Of a stretch of 64,000 bases of DNA, positions 52,769 through 63,999 are shown in pieces. The stretch is taken from assembly GCF_024105735.1 (NCBI RefSeq), contig NZ_JAAAML010000003.1:1-64000 (forward strand). Direction: 5' to 3'. A program made the position numbers and the translations under genes. Under the pieces are notes generated by a model, which saw only the letters and a program-made list of their open reading frames with translations, was not told where the DNA came from and searched no databases. The DNA comes from Parahoeflea alexandrii. Lineage in GTDB: Bacteria; Pseudomonadota; Alphaproteobacteria; Rhizobiales; Rhizobiaceae. How positions within the stretch are numbered: the stretch's first letter is position 1; each line of letters begins with the position of its first letter.

Positions 52769-53644
52769 ATGACTTCCCTGTATCCTCTTCCCAAGGCCGA
52801 AGGCGGCATGGCCATGCAGCGGACCCGCGGCGCAGGGCGCCTGTCGGTCAAGCTGTCCGCCGGTCAAAGCCGCATCGACCGGCTTTTTCAGGAAGGTTCC
52901 GCCCGTATCCGTCTCCCGCGCGTGGCCCGAGGGGCCCCGCTTGAGGCCGTACTGATCAACACCGCGGGCGGCCTGACCGGTGGCGATCGCATGGAATGGC
53001 AATTCGAGGCAGGCGAGGGCGCGGCGCTGCTGCTTGCCACTCAGGCCTGCGAGAAAACCTACAAGGCGCAGGGCGACAGTGAAGCCCGGGTCTCTGTGCA
53101 ATTGAAGCTGAATGCCGGAAGTTCCTTGGCCTGGTTGCCGCAGGAAACCATCCTGTTTGACCGGGCGCGGCTGGCGCGAAGCATAGAGGTGGATATGGCT
53201 CCCGGAGCCCGACTGCTGATGGTGGAGCCGGTGGTCTACGGCCGCCTCGCCATGCGGGAGGCCGTTACCGAGGGCCAGTTCCATGACCGCTGGCGCATCC
53301 GCGAGGCAGGGCACCTGGTTCACGCCGAGGACATGAGGCTTGGGCCGATGATTGCCAAAGCCTTGAGCCGTCCGGCAGTGGCAAATGGCGGGCTGGCGAT
53401 GGCGACCGTGCTGATGATCGCGCCGGATGCGGAGGCCAGGCTGGCCGACGCACGCCGGCTGGTCGGCGGCTGCGGCGGCGCCAGCCACATGATGATTCCT
53501 CCGGGTGCCGGCCAAGGCGCCGGAACTGGCAAGCTTCTTGCTCGCATTGTTGCAGGCGACAGCTATGAACTGCGCAAAGTGCTGGTACCATTGATCCGCC
53601 TGCTCAATCCTGCGGGCGGCATGCCGAAAGTCTGGTCGATTTGA
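52769..53644 (+). CDS. ureD: Urease accessory protein UreD
   Basis: A 291-aa urease maturation scaffold that binds apo-urease with UreF and UreG for nickel insertion. The family block [38 protein letters not shown] is clear, as are [14 protein letters not shown] and the C-terminal [16 protein letters not shown] start at ATG 52769 after AAAGGG; the frame reaches 52724 without an RBS. First gene of the urease operon, 10 nt before ureA. Confidence 0.92.
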   Translation: MTSLYPLPKAEGGMAMQRTRGAGRLSVKLSAGQSRIDRLFQEGSARIRLPRVARGAPLEAVLINTAGGLTGGDRMEWQFEAGEGAALLLATQACEKTYKAQGDSEARVSVQLKLNAGSSLAWLPQETILFDRARLARSIEVDMAPGARLLMVEPVVYGRLAMREAVTEGQFHDRWRIREAGHLVHAEDMRLGPMIAKALSRPAVANGGLAMATVLMIAPDAEARLADARRLVGGCGGASHMMIPPGAGQGAGTGKLLARIVAGDSYELRKVLVPLIRLLNPAGGMPKVWSI

Positions 53645-53654
53645 GAGAGGCGCC

Positions 53655-53957
53655 ATGAACCTGACACCGAGGGAAAAAGACAAACTGCTCATCGCCATGG
53701 CCGCCATCGTGGCGCGCAAACGGCTGGAGCGGGGCGTCAAGCTCAACCATCCCGAAGCCATCGCGCTAATCACCGATTTTGTCGTCGAAGGCGCGCGCGA
53801 CGGCCGCCCGGTGGCCGATCTGATGGAGGCCGGCGCCCATGTGGTCACCCGCGACCAGGTGATGGATGGCATCGCCGAAATGATCCACGACATCCAGGTC
53901 GAGGCAACGTTCCCCGACGGCACCAAACTGGTGACCGTGCACGAACCGATCCGCTAG
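53655..53957 (+). CDS. ureA: Urease gamma subunit
   Basis: A 100-aa gamma subunit, full length. [50 protein letters not shown] is the conserved N-terminal half; [22 protein letters not shown] sequence closes it. Structural component of the (alpha-beta-gamma)3 urease trimer. Confidence 0.96.
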   Translation: MNLTPREKDKLLIAMAAIVARKRLERGVKLNHPEAIALITDFVVEGARDGRPVADLMEAGAHVVTRDQVMDGIAEMIHDIQVEATFPDGTKLVTVHEPIR

Positions 53958-54093
53958 GAAAAGTCCGGTGAATCCGAAATCTCCCCTCGACGCCGCCCTT
54001 TTGTCAGAGCAGTATTTGCAATGCACGAAAGTGCTTCATCCTGACGGCGTGACCAATTGAGGGCGCCGCGTTGACCACAAGAGGAACTTCACG

Positions 54094-54684
54094 ATGATCA
54101 AACGCTTTTTCATGACGACCGCGGCCCTTGTTGCCGCTACGGCTCCGGCCTTTGCGCACCTCGATCCTGCCGAGCATGGCTCGTTCGCGGCGGGTATTTC
54201 GCATCCGCTCTTCGGTCTCGACCATGTCTTGGTGATGCTGGCTGTTGGCCTCTGGGCGGCTTCGCTCGGTGGACGCGCCATGCTGGTCGTCCCCGCAAGC
54301 TTCGTTGGCGCGATGGGGCTCGGGTTTGCCGCCGCGATCGCTGGCGTGCCGCTTCCCTTCGTCGAACCGGTGATCTTGGCCTCGATCATTTTCATCGGCA
54401 TCATGGTGGCCTTGGCGCTGCCTTTCTCGGTTGCCGGAATGGCGGTGTCGGTCGGCTTCTTTGCGGTATTTCATGGCCATGCGCACGGCGGTGAACTCGG
54501 CCAGGCCGGGGCGGCAAGCTTTGCCATCGGCTTCATGCTTGCAACCGCGGCGCTGCATGCCACCGGCATTGCGCTCGGCCTGGGTTTCTCCCGGCTTCAG
54601 GCATCTGCCGGGAAGGCCTATTTGACCCGCTCGGCAGGTCTTGCAACTGCCGCTGCCGGGTTGGCGCTGGCATTCGCCGGCTGA
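54094..54684 (+). CDS. ureJ: HupE/UreJ-family membrane protein
   Basis: A 196-aa membrane protein with a cleavable-looking N terminus ([17 protein letters not shown]) and about six helices. The family motif is [19 protein letters not shown], whose His/Asp are thought to bind Ni. [10 protein letters not shown] provides a second His cluster. HupE/UreJ proteins import nickel for urease or hydrogenase. It lies between ureA and ureB, as in rhizobial urease operons. Confidence 0.9.
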   Translation: MIKRFFMTTAALVAATAPAFAHLDPAEHGSFAAGISHPLFGLDHVLVMLAVGLWAASLGGRAMLVVPASFVGAMGLGFAAAIAGVPLPFVEPVILASIIFIGIMVALALPFSVAGMAVSVGFFAVFHGHAHGGELGQAGAASFAIGFMLATAALHATGIALGLGFSRLQASAGKAYLTRSAGLATAAAGLALAFAG

Positions 54685-54710
54685 TCGGAACAGGCTACGG
54701 AGAAATGACA

Positions 54711-55016
54711 ATGGTCCCAGGTGAAATCATTACGAAAGAAGGCGATATCGAACTCAACGCGGGCGCGGCCACGGTCACGCTCAAGGTCGCCAACACCGGT
54801 GACCGGCCGGTGCAGGTGGGCAGCCATTATCATTTCTTCGAAACCAACGAGGCCCTGAGCTTCGACCGTGAAAGGGCGCGTGGCCAGAGGCTCGATATAG
54901 CCGCTGGCACCGCTGTCCGGTTTGAACCGGGCCAGGAACGCGACGTGACCCTCGTGCCGCTTTCGGGCGGCCGTGAGGTCTATGGATTTCAGCAGAAGGT
55001 GATGGGGAAACTCTGA
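54711..55016 (+). CDS. ureB: Urease beta subunit
   Basis: A 101-aa beta subunit: [46 protein letters not shown] and [35 protein letters not shown] prefer the ATG at 54711 to the one at 54705, because GGAG at 54699-54702 is well spaced only for the former. Confidence 0.95.
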   Translation: MVPGEIITKEGDIELNAGAATVTLKVANTGDRPVQVGSHYHFFETNEALSFDRERARGQRLDIAAGTAVRFEPGQERDVTLVPLSGGREVYGFQQKVMGKL

Positions 55017-55055
55017 AGGTTTCGCTGCGCCTGAACAGGGGGAAGGAGAACCCGT

Positions 55056-55871
55056 ATGTGCCATGTATGCGTGATCAACAACGTCAAGTCCTCAATGCTG
55101 TCGCGCCGTGATTTCTTCCGCAAATCCGCGGCCGCCGGGCTCGCTGCCACGGCGGCGGGCGCTGTTTCCGCCCGCCCGGCCCTGGCCCAGGCAACCGGCA
55201 AGGTGGTCGATCTCACCCACACGCTTGACGGCGATTTCCCGACATTCGATGGCAAGCCTGGAATCCTTTACACCGAGAACGTCAATTTCGATGCTTCCGG
55301 CTACCAGCTCTGGGAACTGACCATTTTCGAGCACTCCGGCACCCATATCGATGCGCCGCTGCACTTCTCCAAGGACGGCACATCGGTGGCCGAACTCGAT
55401 CCGCAAAACCTGATCTGTCCGCTCTGCATCATCGATATCAAGGCCAAGGCTGCCGACGAGCCGAATTCGATGGTCGAGCCCGAAGACATCGAGGCCTATC
55501 TCAGCGCTCACGGCGACATCCCCGAAGGCGCCTGCGTGGCCATGAACTCAGGCTGGCAGGACAAGGTCGGCGATGCCAGTTACCGCAACAACGCGGAAGG
55601 CAATTTCGCCTTTCCGGGCTTTTCCAAGGCTGCGACTGACATGCTGGCCGAGATGGGCGCGGCCTCGATCGCGGTTGACACGCTTTCGCTCGATCCGGGC
55701 AATTCGGCGGATTTCGCCGTCCATTACTCATGGCTCCCGGGTGGACGTTTTGGCATCGAGAACATCGCCAATCTCGATGCTCTGCCCGCGAGCGGGGCCA
55801 CCCTGTTTGTCGGTGCTCCAAAGCACCGCAACGGCACCGGCGGTCCCGCCCGCATCATGGCCATGGTCTGA
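55056..55871 (+). CDS. Tat-exported cyclase-family hydrolase (kynurenine formamidase-like)
   Basis: A 271-aa PF04199-type metal hydrolase. The metal motif HSGTHIDAPLHF lies near residues 90-101 and a twin-Arg signal SRRDFFRKSAAAGLAATAAG at about 16-35, so the enzyme should be exported folded with its metal. Relatives are kynurenine formamidase and isatin hydrolase. Its substrate is unknown. Start is taken at 55056; the Met at residue 14, just before SRRDFF, would give a more usual Tat signal. It sits inside the urease operon between ureB and ureC, a place where no urease function is known for this family. Confidence 0.83.
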   Translation: MCHVCVINNVKSSMLSRRDFFRKSAAAGLAATAAGAVSARPALAQATGKVVDLTHTLDGDFPTFDGKPGILYTENVNFDASGYQLWELTIFEHSGTHIDAPLHFSKDGTSVAELDPQNLICPLCIIDIKAKAADEPNSMVEPEDIEAYLSAHGDIPEGACVAMNSGWQDKVGDASYRNNAEGNFAFPGFSKAATDMLAEMGAASIAVDTLSLDPGNSADFAVHYSWLPGGRFGIENIANLDALPASGATLFVGAPKHRNGTGGPARIMAMV

Positions 55872-56197
55872 TGGCCCGCAAACCCGCAAATCCCATCGAG
55901 ATATGGCGAGCCTATGCCGGTCTCGGCATGCTCGCCCTGGAGGCGCAGGCCGTGGTGGGCATGCGGCTGCTTGGGATGAGTGGCGCCTGGCCGGTCGGCA
56001 AGAACGAGAACCGGAAAATGCTGTCGGAAAAGCCGCCGGCGTTTTCCAAGGCGGCCACCGCGGCGGCCAGAAAGGCGGCGTCAGGCGCAAGGCCGGATCA
56101 GGTCCTCTCGGCTGCCGTCAAGCCGCTGGCGCAAACCGCACGGGCAAACCGCAAGCGTCTCGCCGCCAAGGCGGGGTTTCGCGGGACGAAAGCATGA
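55871..56197 (+). CDS. Hypothetical protein inside the urease operon
   Basis: A 108-aa basic, Ala/Lys-rich protein (MARKPANPIEIWRAYAGLGMLALEAQAVVGMRLLGMSG, then KAATAAARKAAS repeats). The ATG directly follows the cyclase stop and the end overlaps the next gene as ATGA. The N-terminal helix and basic Ala-rich tail resemble small rhizobial antifreeze/phasin-like hypotheticals. Function unknown. Confidence 0.65.
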   Translation: MARKPANPIEIWRAYAGLGMLALEAQAVVGMRLLGMSGAWPVGKNENRKMLSEKPPAFSKAATAAARKAASGARPDQVLSAAVKPLAQTARANRKRLAAKAGFRGTKA

Positions 56198-56628
56198 GCC
56201 GATTGAAGAAGATCGTTCGAAAAGGGTTGGGATTTGGTCTGGCCGGCCTGCTGGCGACCTCCACGCTGGCCGATGACAAGCCCGATTGCATCGATCCGCA
56301 GACCCAGATGGAAATGACCTATTGCGCCAGTGTCGACTATGAGGATGCCGACGCCGATCTCAATGCGCTCTGGCCCGATGTAATCGCCGCTGCAAAACTC
56401 AACGACGAATATGTGGCCGACATGGCGCGTGAACGCGGCGTGCCGACAACGGTGGAAGCCCTGCGCGATGCCCAGCGCGCCTGGATCAGGTTCCGCGACG
56501 CTCAATGCGAATTCGAAGCCTATGAAGTCTTCGGCGGCACCATGCAGCCGATGGTCGGAAGCCTCTGTCTGGCGCGGCTGACCCGAGAACGCATCACGTT
56601 GCTGTCCCAGGCACTTGAGAGCCGCTGA
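56194..56628 (+). CDS. LprI/DUF1311-family secreted protein
   Basis: A 144-aa protein with a signal-like N terminus (IVRKGLGFGLAGLLATSTLA) and the DUF1311 pattern: a first Cys (PDCIDPQTQMEMTYCA), then AWIRFRDAQCEFEAYEVFGGTMQPMVGSLCLARLTRERI. LprI in mycobacteria inhibits lysozyme; other members have no assigned role. ATG at 56194 overlaps the preceding stop. Confidence 0.78.
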   Translation: MSRLKKIVRKGLGFGLAGLLATSTLADDKPDCIDPQTQMEMTYCASVDYEDADADLNALWPDVIAAAKLNDEYVADMARERGVPTTVEALRDAQRAWIRFRDAQCEFEAYEVFGGTMQPMVGSLCLARLTRERITLLSQALESR

Positions 56629-56684
56629 TGGCCCGCTTTTTGCATGCTCGACTGACTGAGTGCTAAACCAACCGAGGATCACCG

Positions 56685-58397
<1,713 letters not shown>

Positions 58398-58490
58398 ATA
58401 TGCCGCATGGCTGCGGACAAATACCTGCGGTCTCTTCAGTCCCGTTGATGCTCGTCAAGCCATGCAGCATCATTTTTGGCTTATACTTGA

Positions 58491-58507
58491 CTTCTGAACG
58501 TCAGAAG
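58491..58507 (+). promoter_or_regulatory. Hairpin just upstream of the host-attachment gene RBS
   Basis: CTTCTGA and TCAGAAG (7-3-7) form a perfect inverted repeat that runs into the GGGAGAAG RBS of the next gene. It could be an operator or an mRNA hairpin modulating translation. Confidence 0.35.
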
Positions 58508-58517
58508 GGAGAAGCCA

Positions 58518-58967
58518 ATGTCCGGTATCAGGTTGAAGCACAAGGGGTGGGTTTTGATTGTAGACGGCGAGAAGGCATTGTTTCTGGAAAACACCGGCAC
58601 TCCGGATCACCCGGAACTGCATGTGGTCACCGCGTTCGGGCAATCCAACCCCAGAACATCGGCACAGGGTGAGGATCGTCCCGGACGCCTGTCCGACGGG
58701 ATGGGCAGCGCGCACCGAAGTGCGGTGCAGGAAACCGATTGGCACCGCTTGGCCAAACACGAATTCGCCCATAAGATCGCATCGCTGCTCGAGCAGGAAG
58801 CTCAGGCGGACCGCTTCGACCAACTCGTCATCGTGGCGCCGTCGGTGATCATGGGTGAATTGCGCAAGTCGTTGTCTGGCCGTGTTTCAGACCGGATTGT
58901 TGCGGAAGTGGCAAAGGATCTCACCAAGCACCCGGTGCCTGAAATTGAAAAGCTGCTTTTCGGATAG
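58518..58967 (+). CDS. Host-attachment family protein (PF10116-like)
   Basis: A 149-aa protein. [17 protein letters not shown] at the start, then the linker [57 protein letters not shown] and [14 protein letters not shown] at the end are the signature of the family annotated as required for attachment to host cells in rhizobia and Agrobacterium. The fold resembles eRF1 domain 1/ribosome-associated proteins, and the actual role is uncertain. It lies between ureC and ureE, 8 nt before ureE. Confidence 0.8.
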   Translation: MSGIRLKHKGWVLIVDGEKALFLENTGTPDHPELHVVTAFGQSNPRTSAQGEDRPGRLSDGMGSAHRSAVQETDWHRLAKHEFAHKIASLLEQEAQADRFDQLVIVAPSVIMGELRKSLSGRVSDRIVAEVAKDLTKHPVPEIEKLLFG

Positions 58968-58975
58968 GGATACGC

Positions 58976-59521
58976 ATGAATCTGCTGACGGTCACATCAG
59001 TCACAAGGACGTTTGAGAATCCCGTCGCAACCATTACCCTGGATGAAACCGCACGGCATCGACGCCGCATGCGGATGGTCTCCGACCGCATGGAGAACGG
59101 CGCCACCATCGCCTTCCTGCTTGACCTGCCGCAGGCGCAGCTGTTGCGCCATGGTGACGGTCTGGTGCTCGATGATGGCCGCGTCATCGAGATTCGCGCG
59201 GAACCCGAAAGGCTGATGGAGGTGAGGGGCAGGGATGCCCGGCATCTGCTGTCGCTGGCCTGGCAGATCGGCAACAGGCACCTGGCTGCTGAAATCTCCG
59301 AAACGGCAATCCGGCTGAGAACCGATCACGTGATCCGCGACATGCTGATCGGGCTTGGAGCTTCGGTTGAGGACATCGAAGCGCCGTTCGATCCCGAGGG
59401 CGGCGCCTATGGCGGGGCGCATGCCAGTAATCATCACGACCACGACCACGACCACGACCGCGACCACGACCACGGCCATGAACATGCGCATGGTCATGAA
59501 CACGGGCACACCCATGACTAG
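58976..59521 (+). CDS. ureE: Urease accessory nickel metallochaperone UreE
   Basis: A 181-aa UreE. The N-terminal peptide-binding domain and the metal-binding domain ([31 protein letters not shown]) are typical, the latter with the conserved GNRHLA motif. A long His/Asp-rich tail from about residue 150 (HHDHDHDHD... to the end) binds many Ni(II) ions. It delivers nickel to the UreDFG-apourease complex. The tail overlaps the next gene's start. Confidence 0.94.
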   Translation: MNLLTVTSVTRTFENPVATITLDETARHRRRMRMVSDRMENGATIAFLLDLPQAQLLRHGDGLVLDDGRVIEIRAEPERLMEVRGRDARHLLSLAWQIGNRHLAAEISETAIRLRTDHVIRDMLIGLGASVEDIEAPFDPEGGAYGGAHASNHHDHDHDHDRDHDHGHEHAHGHEHGHTHD

Positions 59522-59732
59522 AAACCACGATTGGCATGGCGATCAGATCACCAGGGATACGGTCATTGATGCAGCCTACCGGAATACCCAGAATGTACGC
59601 CGCTTCTTCCTGTCCGAGATTGGTGAAAGGTTCAAGTTCGATCGCCCCTTCATGGAGTGGATGAGAACTCACCGGGGAGACAGGATGTCAGACGCCGTTG
59701 CCGAATGGCTGCGCCGCGAGGCCGCGAAATGA
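59514..59732 (+). CDS. DUF6434-like small protein
   Basis: A 72-aa protein overlapping the ureE stop by 8 nt and the ureF start by 4 nt. The pattern [65 protein letters not shown] fits the DUF6434/SAP-like family of small proteins with no known function. Its translational coupling on both sides suggests it is expressed with the urease maturation genes. Confidence 0.7.
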   Translation: MTRNHDWHGDQITRDTVIDAAYRNTQNVRRFFLSEIGERFKFDRPFMEWMRTHRGDRMSDAVAEWLRREAAK

Positions 59733-60388
59733 ACGATGCAACGGCGCTTTTGCGGCTGATGAGCTGGCTCTCGCCGGTGTTTCCCATTGGTGGATTTGCC
59801 TATTCCGCCGGGCTGGAGCAGGCGGTGCACGCGGGCCATGTCGGCGACCGCGAGTCGCTCGCCGCCTGGGTCGAGGTTCAACTCACCCAGGGCGCGCAAT
59901 GGAATGACGCCGTCATGCTGGTGGAAGCCCATCGCGGCGCCGGTGACAGGGATGGACTTGCTGAACTGTCCGATCTTTGCCGGGCGCTCTGTGTCGGCCA
60001 GGAGCGTCTCAACGAAACGGTGGGGCAGGGGACGTCGTTTCTTCAGGCCGTGTCCCATTGGGTCAGTCGCGATCACTTCCCCGGACGGGAGACGCCCTTG
60101 CCGGTGGCTGTCGGAATTGCGGCAGGTGTCGACGGCATAGATCCCCGCCTGGCTGTCGGCGCCTATCTGCACGCCTTCGCGTCCAACCAGCTGCAATGCG
60201 CCATCAGGCTCTCCGTCCTGGGCCAGGATGGTGCCGCCGGAGCGCTGGCCGGCCTCGAGACGATCATCGGCGAAACAGCCGGGCGCGCCGCGAATTCGAC
60301 ACTGGAAGATCTTGGCGGCGCTGCCTTTGTTGCCGATATTGCCTCGATGAACCACGAGACCCTCGAACCGAGACTGTTCCTGTCATGA
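59729..60388 (+). CDS. ureF: Urease accessory protein UreF
   Basis: A 219-aa all-helical UreF. LLRLMSWLSPVFPIGGFAYSAGLEQAVHAGHV is the family signature, and ASNQLQCAIRLSVLGQDGAAGALAGLE the C-terminal block. It links UreD and the GTPase UreG and acts as a fidelity factor in nickel insertion. Start at ATG 59729; the frame from 59657 is not used. Confidence 0.93.
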   Translation: MNDATALLRLMSWLSPVFPIGGFAYSAGLEQAVHAGHVGDRESLAAWVEVQLTQGAQWNDAVMLVEAHRGAGDRDGLAELSDLCRALCVGQERLNETVGQGTSFLQAVSHWVSRDHFPGRETPLPVAVGIAAGVDGIDPRLAVGAYLHAFASNQLQCAIRLSVLGQDGAAGALAGLETIIGETAGRAANSTLEDLGGAAFVADIASMNHETLEPRLFLS

Positions 60389-60834
60389 TCATTGTATCGG
60401 CCCTGTTCATAGCGCTTGTGCTAGGACTGACCTCAGCCCTGCATTTTTACTGGGCCGCGGGCGGCATGTGGCCGGCCAGAGACGAGCAGAGCCTCGCTCG
60501 AACCGTCATCGGTGGCAACGGCATCGCCGGAATGCCCGACCGGCGGCTGACCATTGCGGTGGCAAGTTGCATAGCGCTTGCCGCGGTCTGGCCGATGCTG
60601 TGGCTCGGCTGGATCGTCACACCGGCACCGGATTGGCTGTTGACGGCCGGCATGGCAGTTCTGTCTATCGTGTTCATTGCCCGCGGCATCGCCGGATTTG
60701 TTCCTGCCGTAAAGAAAAGGAACAGTGAAGAGCCCTTCGCGACGCTGAACGCGCGCTATTTTTCGCCATTGATCGTGCTGCTTGGCTTGATTTTGACAGT
60801 ACTCCTTCTGACAGATCCGAGGGTAACCCCATGA
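60385..60834 (+). CDS. DUF3995-like membrane protein
   Basis: A 149-aa protein with four helices ([29 protein letters not shown] first). The HFYWAAGG motif and WP pair are typical of DUF3995. It overlaps ureF and ureG by 4 nt each, so is fully embedded in the operon. Function unknown. Confidence 0.72.
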   Translation: MIIVSALFIALVLGLTSALHFYWAAGGMWPARDEQSLARTVIGGNGIAGMPDRRLTIAVASCIALAAVWPMLWLGWIVTPAPDWLLTAGMAVLSIVFIARGIAGFVPAVKKRNSEEPFATLNARYFSPLIVLLGLILTVLLLTDPRVTP

Positions 60835-61463
60835 CATCATCGAACGGCCCCCTGCGCATCGGCATCGGCGGCCCGGTTGGCTCCGGCAAGACTGCCCTGA
60901 CCGACAAGCTCTGCAAGGCGATGCGCGACACCTACTCGGTCGCGGTGATCACCAATGACATCTACACCCGCGAGGACGCCGAGGCGTTGGTGCGGATGCA
61001 GGCACTGCCGTCCGACCGGGTGGTTGGCGTCGAGACCGGCGGCTGTCCGCACACGGCAATCCGCGAGGATGCCTCGCTCAACCTGCGTGCCATCGATGCG
61101 CTGAACGAGCGCCATCCCGGTCTCGACATCATCTTCATCGAGTCCGGCGGCGACAATCTCGCCGCCACCTTCTCGCCGGATCTCGCCGACCTGACGATCT
61201 ATGTCATCTCTGTGTGCCAGGGCGAGGAGATCCCCCGCAAGGGAGGTCCGGCGATCACCAGGTCGGACCTGCTGGTGATCAACAAGATGGATCTCGCTCC
61301 CCATGTCGGTGCCGATCTTTCGGTCATGGAACGCGATGCATCGGCTGGCCGCAAGGGGCGTCCGCATTTGTTTACCGATATGCGCCGCGGCGCAGGGATC
61401 GAGGATGTGGTGGCCTTCATCGAGGAGACCGGCGGGCTGCGCGCCGCCACGGCGGCGCAATAA
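60831..61463 (+). CDS. ureG: Urease accessory GTPase UreG
   Basis: A 210-aa SIMIBI-class GTPase. The P-loop [11 protein letters not shown] is at about residues 12-22, the Ni-binding Cys-Pro-His in [15 protein letters not shown], and [25 protein letters not shown] and the base motif NKMD follow. It supplies GTP-driven nickel insertion into UreABC. Last gene of the operon; its 3' end faces the Anbu gene. Confidence 0.95.
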   Translation: MTSSNGPLRIGIGGPVGSGKTALTDKLCKAMRDTYSVAVITNDIYTREDAEALVRMQALPSDRVVGVETGGCPHTAIREDASLNLRAIDALNERHPGLDIIFIESGGDNLAATFSPDLADLTIYVISVCQGEEIPRKGGPAITRSDLLVINKMDLAPHVGADLSVMERDASAGRKGRPHLFTDMRRGAGIEDVVAFIEETGGLRAATAAQ

Positions 61464-61484
61464 CCGGCCGGTAAGCGCCCCGGT

Positions 61485-62219
61485 TCAGTCCCGCTCGAAA
61501 TCCGGCAGGCTGTTGAAGGCCGAGCGCAACGCATCGGACCACCCGTCGGAGATTTTCCGGTAGTAGGGATCGGTGGACTGGATTCGCTTCTCGTAGCCTT
61601 TGGTCAGGCTGTCGCGCTCGTAGTATTGAAGATCGAGCGGCAGACCCACCGACAGGTTCGATTTCAGCGTCGAATCGAACGAGACGTAGAGCAGTTTGGT
61701 CGCCATTTCGAAGCTCATTTCCGGATCATACGCCCGCACCAGGATCGGCTTTCCGTACTTGTGCTCGCCGATCTGGAAAAACGGATTGTCGTCCGTCGCC
61801 TCGATGAAATTGCCTTCCGGGTAGATCAGGAACATCCGCATCGCGCCGCCGGCGACCTGGCCGCCGAGAATGAAGGTGGCGCTGAAGGTGGATTCGCTCT
61901 GGTAGCCGCCGTCCGACGCAGTCTTGATCACGTCGCGCACGGTCTCGCCGACCAGGCGCGCAACGCCGAACATCGAGGGCACTTCCATGATGTCCGGGTG
62001 CCGGTCTTCGGCGGCCTTGGTATGTTCTTCCAGCATGCTGACAACCGTCTGCGTGGTCGCCAGATTGCCCGCCGACAAAAGCGTGATCAGGCGTTCCCCG
62101 GGCTTGGACCAGGTGTACATCTTGCGGAAGGTGGAAATGTTGTCGACGCCTGCATTCGTCCGGGTGTCGGACATGAACACGAGGCCCCTGTTGAGGCGTA
62201 GCCCGACACAATAAGTCAT
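61485..62219 (-). CDS. Anbu-type proteasome-like peptidase
   Basis: A 244-aa Ntn-hydrolase-fold protein of the ancestral proteasome beta-subunit (Anbu) family. The N terminus M-T-Y-C-V-G-L-R-L exposes Thr2 as the would-be nucleophile after Met removal. GLVFMSDTRTNAGVDNISTFRKMYTW supplies the Asp and Lys of the active-site set. The gene follows transglutaminase and alpha-E genes, the standard Anbu operon, which usually also has an ATP-grasp gene (expected beyond the right edge). The substrate of Anbu is unknown. Confidence 0.88.
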   Translation of the reverse strand: MTYCVGLRLNRGLVFMSDTRTNAGVDNISTFRKMYTWSKPGERLITLLSAGNLATTQTVVSMLEEHTKAAEDRHPDIMEVPSMFGVARLVGETVRDVIKTASDGGYQSESTFSATFILGGQVAGGAMRMFLIYPEGNFIEATDDNPFFQIGEHKYGKPILVRAYDPEMSFEMATKLLYVSFDSTLKSNLSVGLPLDLQYYERDSLTKGYEKRIQSTDPYYRKISDGWSDALRSAFNSLPDFERD

Positions 62220-62255
62220 GATTCGCGAATCAGCCCCGAAAATTAAGCAGGATTC

Positions 62256-63050
62256 TTATTGCTCCACTGTGATCCGGACTGCAAGCTGTTCTTCGCCGGT
62301 GCCGGTGCGCACACCTGATATCGGCGCGGCATCCTTGTAGTCGAGGCCATAGGCGATGTGGACATAGCGGTCATCGGGCGAGATATCGTTTGCCGGATCG
62401 AAGCCGACCCAGCCGAGGCCGTCGACATGGGCTTCCGCCCATGCGTGGCTTGCGGCCTGGTTGGGCGTATCCTCCATCATCAGGTAGCCCGACACGTATC
62501 GTGCCGGGAACCCCATCACGCGGGCGGCTGCGACAAAGGCCTGGGCGTGATCCTGGCAGACCCCTTTTCCGGAGGCCAGCGCATCTTCCGCCAGCGTCTG
62601 GGTCTGCGTCGCCCCCGGGACATAGGCCATGGCCTGATGCAGCTCGGTCTTGAGGCTGTGCAACTGGTCGAGCGGCTTGCCCTTCTCGATGCCGCGTGCC
62701 AGCTCGCGGATCAGTTTGCCCGGTTTCGTCAGCGCTGAATCCCGTTGGTAGAGCCACAACGGCATGTAGGCCTTGTGCGGGCCCGATACGCCGATCTTGT
62801 CGTAGGTCTCGACAATGCCGGAAGCCACGACCTTGATGGCTTCGGTGTCACGGCTCGCACTCACCAGTTCCACCATGTTTCCGAAATGGTCGACATAGCG
62901 TGCTTCCACCGTGCCGCCTTCAACCTCTGTGTTCCAGGAATGCACTGTCTGCAGTGGGCTGTTCTGCGGGGTCAGTCTGAGGCGCTGCAGCGCATACCGG
63001 ACCGGCTGCGCATAGGCATATTCTGTCACATGGGAAATCTTGAGCTGCAT
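62256..63050 (-). CDS. Transglutaminase-family cysteine peptidase-like protein
   Basis: A 264-aa protein. The N-terminal bacterial transglutaminase-like domain (MQLKISHVTEYAYAQPVRYALQRLRLTPQNS) precedes a Cys-His-Asp core: Cys in GKGVCQDHAQAFVAAAR, His in SHAWAEAHVDGLGWVGFDP, and Asp in the latter segment. Start at ATG 63050; the frame to 63305 overlaps the alpha-E gene and is not coding. Probably makes or cuts an isopeptide product that the Anbu system handles; this is inferred from gene linkage. Confidence 0.88.
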   Translation of the reverse strand: MQLKISHVTEYAYAQPVRYALQRLRLTPQNSPLQTVHSWNTEVEGGTVEARYVDHFGNMVELVSASRDTEAIKVVASGIVETYDKIGVSGPHKAYMPLWLYQRDSALTKPGKLIRELARGIEKGKPLDQLHSLKTELHQAMAYVPGATQTQTLAEDALASGKGVCQDHAQAFVAAARVMGFPARYVSGYLMMEDTPNQAASHAWAEAHVDGLGWVGFDPANDISPDDRYVHIAYGLDYKDAAPISGVRTGTGEEQLAVRITVEQ

Positions 63051-63054
63051 CAGG

Positions 63055-63999
63055 TCAGTCCTGGTAGAACCGGTAGGCTTCGGAGATTTCGGCAGCAACC
63101 CGGCTGTTCTGGCTGATGAAACCCTGAAGAAATTCGTGAAGACCGGTATCCATGATCGACTGGATTTCCCGCTCCCGCAGCATCCCCAATGTGGCTGCCG
63201 CGGTCTCATGGCAGCTTTCCCGTGCGCCATATTCCCGCTCGAGGTAGGAGAGGTTGGCGTTGATCTTGTCGTAGCAATAGGCAAGCGATCGCGGCATGCG
63301 GCCATTCAGGATCAGAAAATCCGCGATGTTGGACGGCTTGTAGTCGTCGTCATAGACCCATCCGTACGAGCGGTGTGCCGACACCGACCTCAGGATCGAT
63401 TCCCACTGCACATTGTCGAGCGATGAGCCGACATAGGAAACCGCAGGCAACAGCACATAGTACTTCACATCCAGAATGCGCGAGGTGTTGTCGGCGCGCT
63501 CGATGAAGGTGCCGATGCGCGAGAAATTGTAGAGCTCGTTGCGCAGCATGGTGCCGTGAAAGGCGCCGCGTATCAGTCCCGTGCGCTGCTTGATGTTGTC
63601 GATGATCCCCGGCATGTCCGCACTTGAAGGCTTGCGCGCCAGCTGTGCCTTGATGTCGAGATAGCATTCGTTGGTTGCCTCCCAGGCCTCGCGGGTGAGC
63701 GCCGTTCTCACCATCCGCCCGTTGTTCCTTGCAGCTTCGATGGCGCAAAGAATGCTCGACGGGTTGGACTTGTCGCGCAGCAGATAGTTCACGGCATCGG
63801 CGCTGGTGACTTCGGGATTGGTCTCGCAATAGGCGCTGTAGACCCCCGAACTGCGCAGCACCGATTCCCACTCCTCCTCGTGCCCATGCATGCGGGTGAG
63901 CGACATGCGCAGGCCGGCATCGATCAGTCGTGCCGTGTTCTCCGCGCGCTCGATATAGCGGAACATCCAGAACAGGCCGTTTGCGGTTCTTCCCAGCAT
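63055..63999 (-). CDS. Alpha-E domain protein of the Anbu operon
   Basis: A 314-aa helical alpha-E domain protein, complete: its ATG is at the last bases of the window. MLGRTANGLFWMFRYIERAENTARLIDAGLRMSL is the family N terminus. EAARNNGRMVRTALTREAWEATNECY and the second ERADNTSRILDVKYYVLLP repeat follow. It precedes the transglutaminase gene by 4 bp. The usual upstream partner, a circularly permuted ATP-grasp gene, would lie beyond the right edge. The alpha-E/ATP-grasp/transglutaminase set is predicted to synthesise a peptide tag. Confidence 0.9.
   Translation of the reverse strand: MLGRTANGLFWMFRYIERAENTARLIDAGLRMSLTRMHGHEEEWESVLRSSGVYSAYCETNPEVTSADAVNYLLRDKSNPSSILCAIEAARNNGRMVRTALTREAWEATNECYLDIKAQLARKPSSADMPGIIDNIKQRTGLIRGAFHGTMLRNELYNFSRIGTFIERADNTSRILDVKYYVLLPAVSYVGSSLDNVQWESILRSVSAHRSYGWVYDDDYKPSNIADFLILNGRMPRSLAYCYDKINANLSYLEREYGARESCHETAAATLGMLREREIQSIMDTGLHEFLQGFISQNSRVAAEISEAYRFYQD

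Noticed and set aside
52733-53926. 397-codon frame antisense to ureD/ureA
   Set aside because: Overlaps two certain urease genes and shows no motif.
59434-59515. Short tandem DNA repeats as a CRISPR or satellite repeat
   Set aside because: They are alternating His and Asp/Glu codons of the UreE metal-binding tail.
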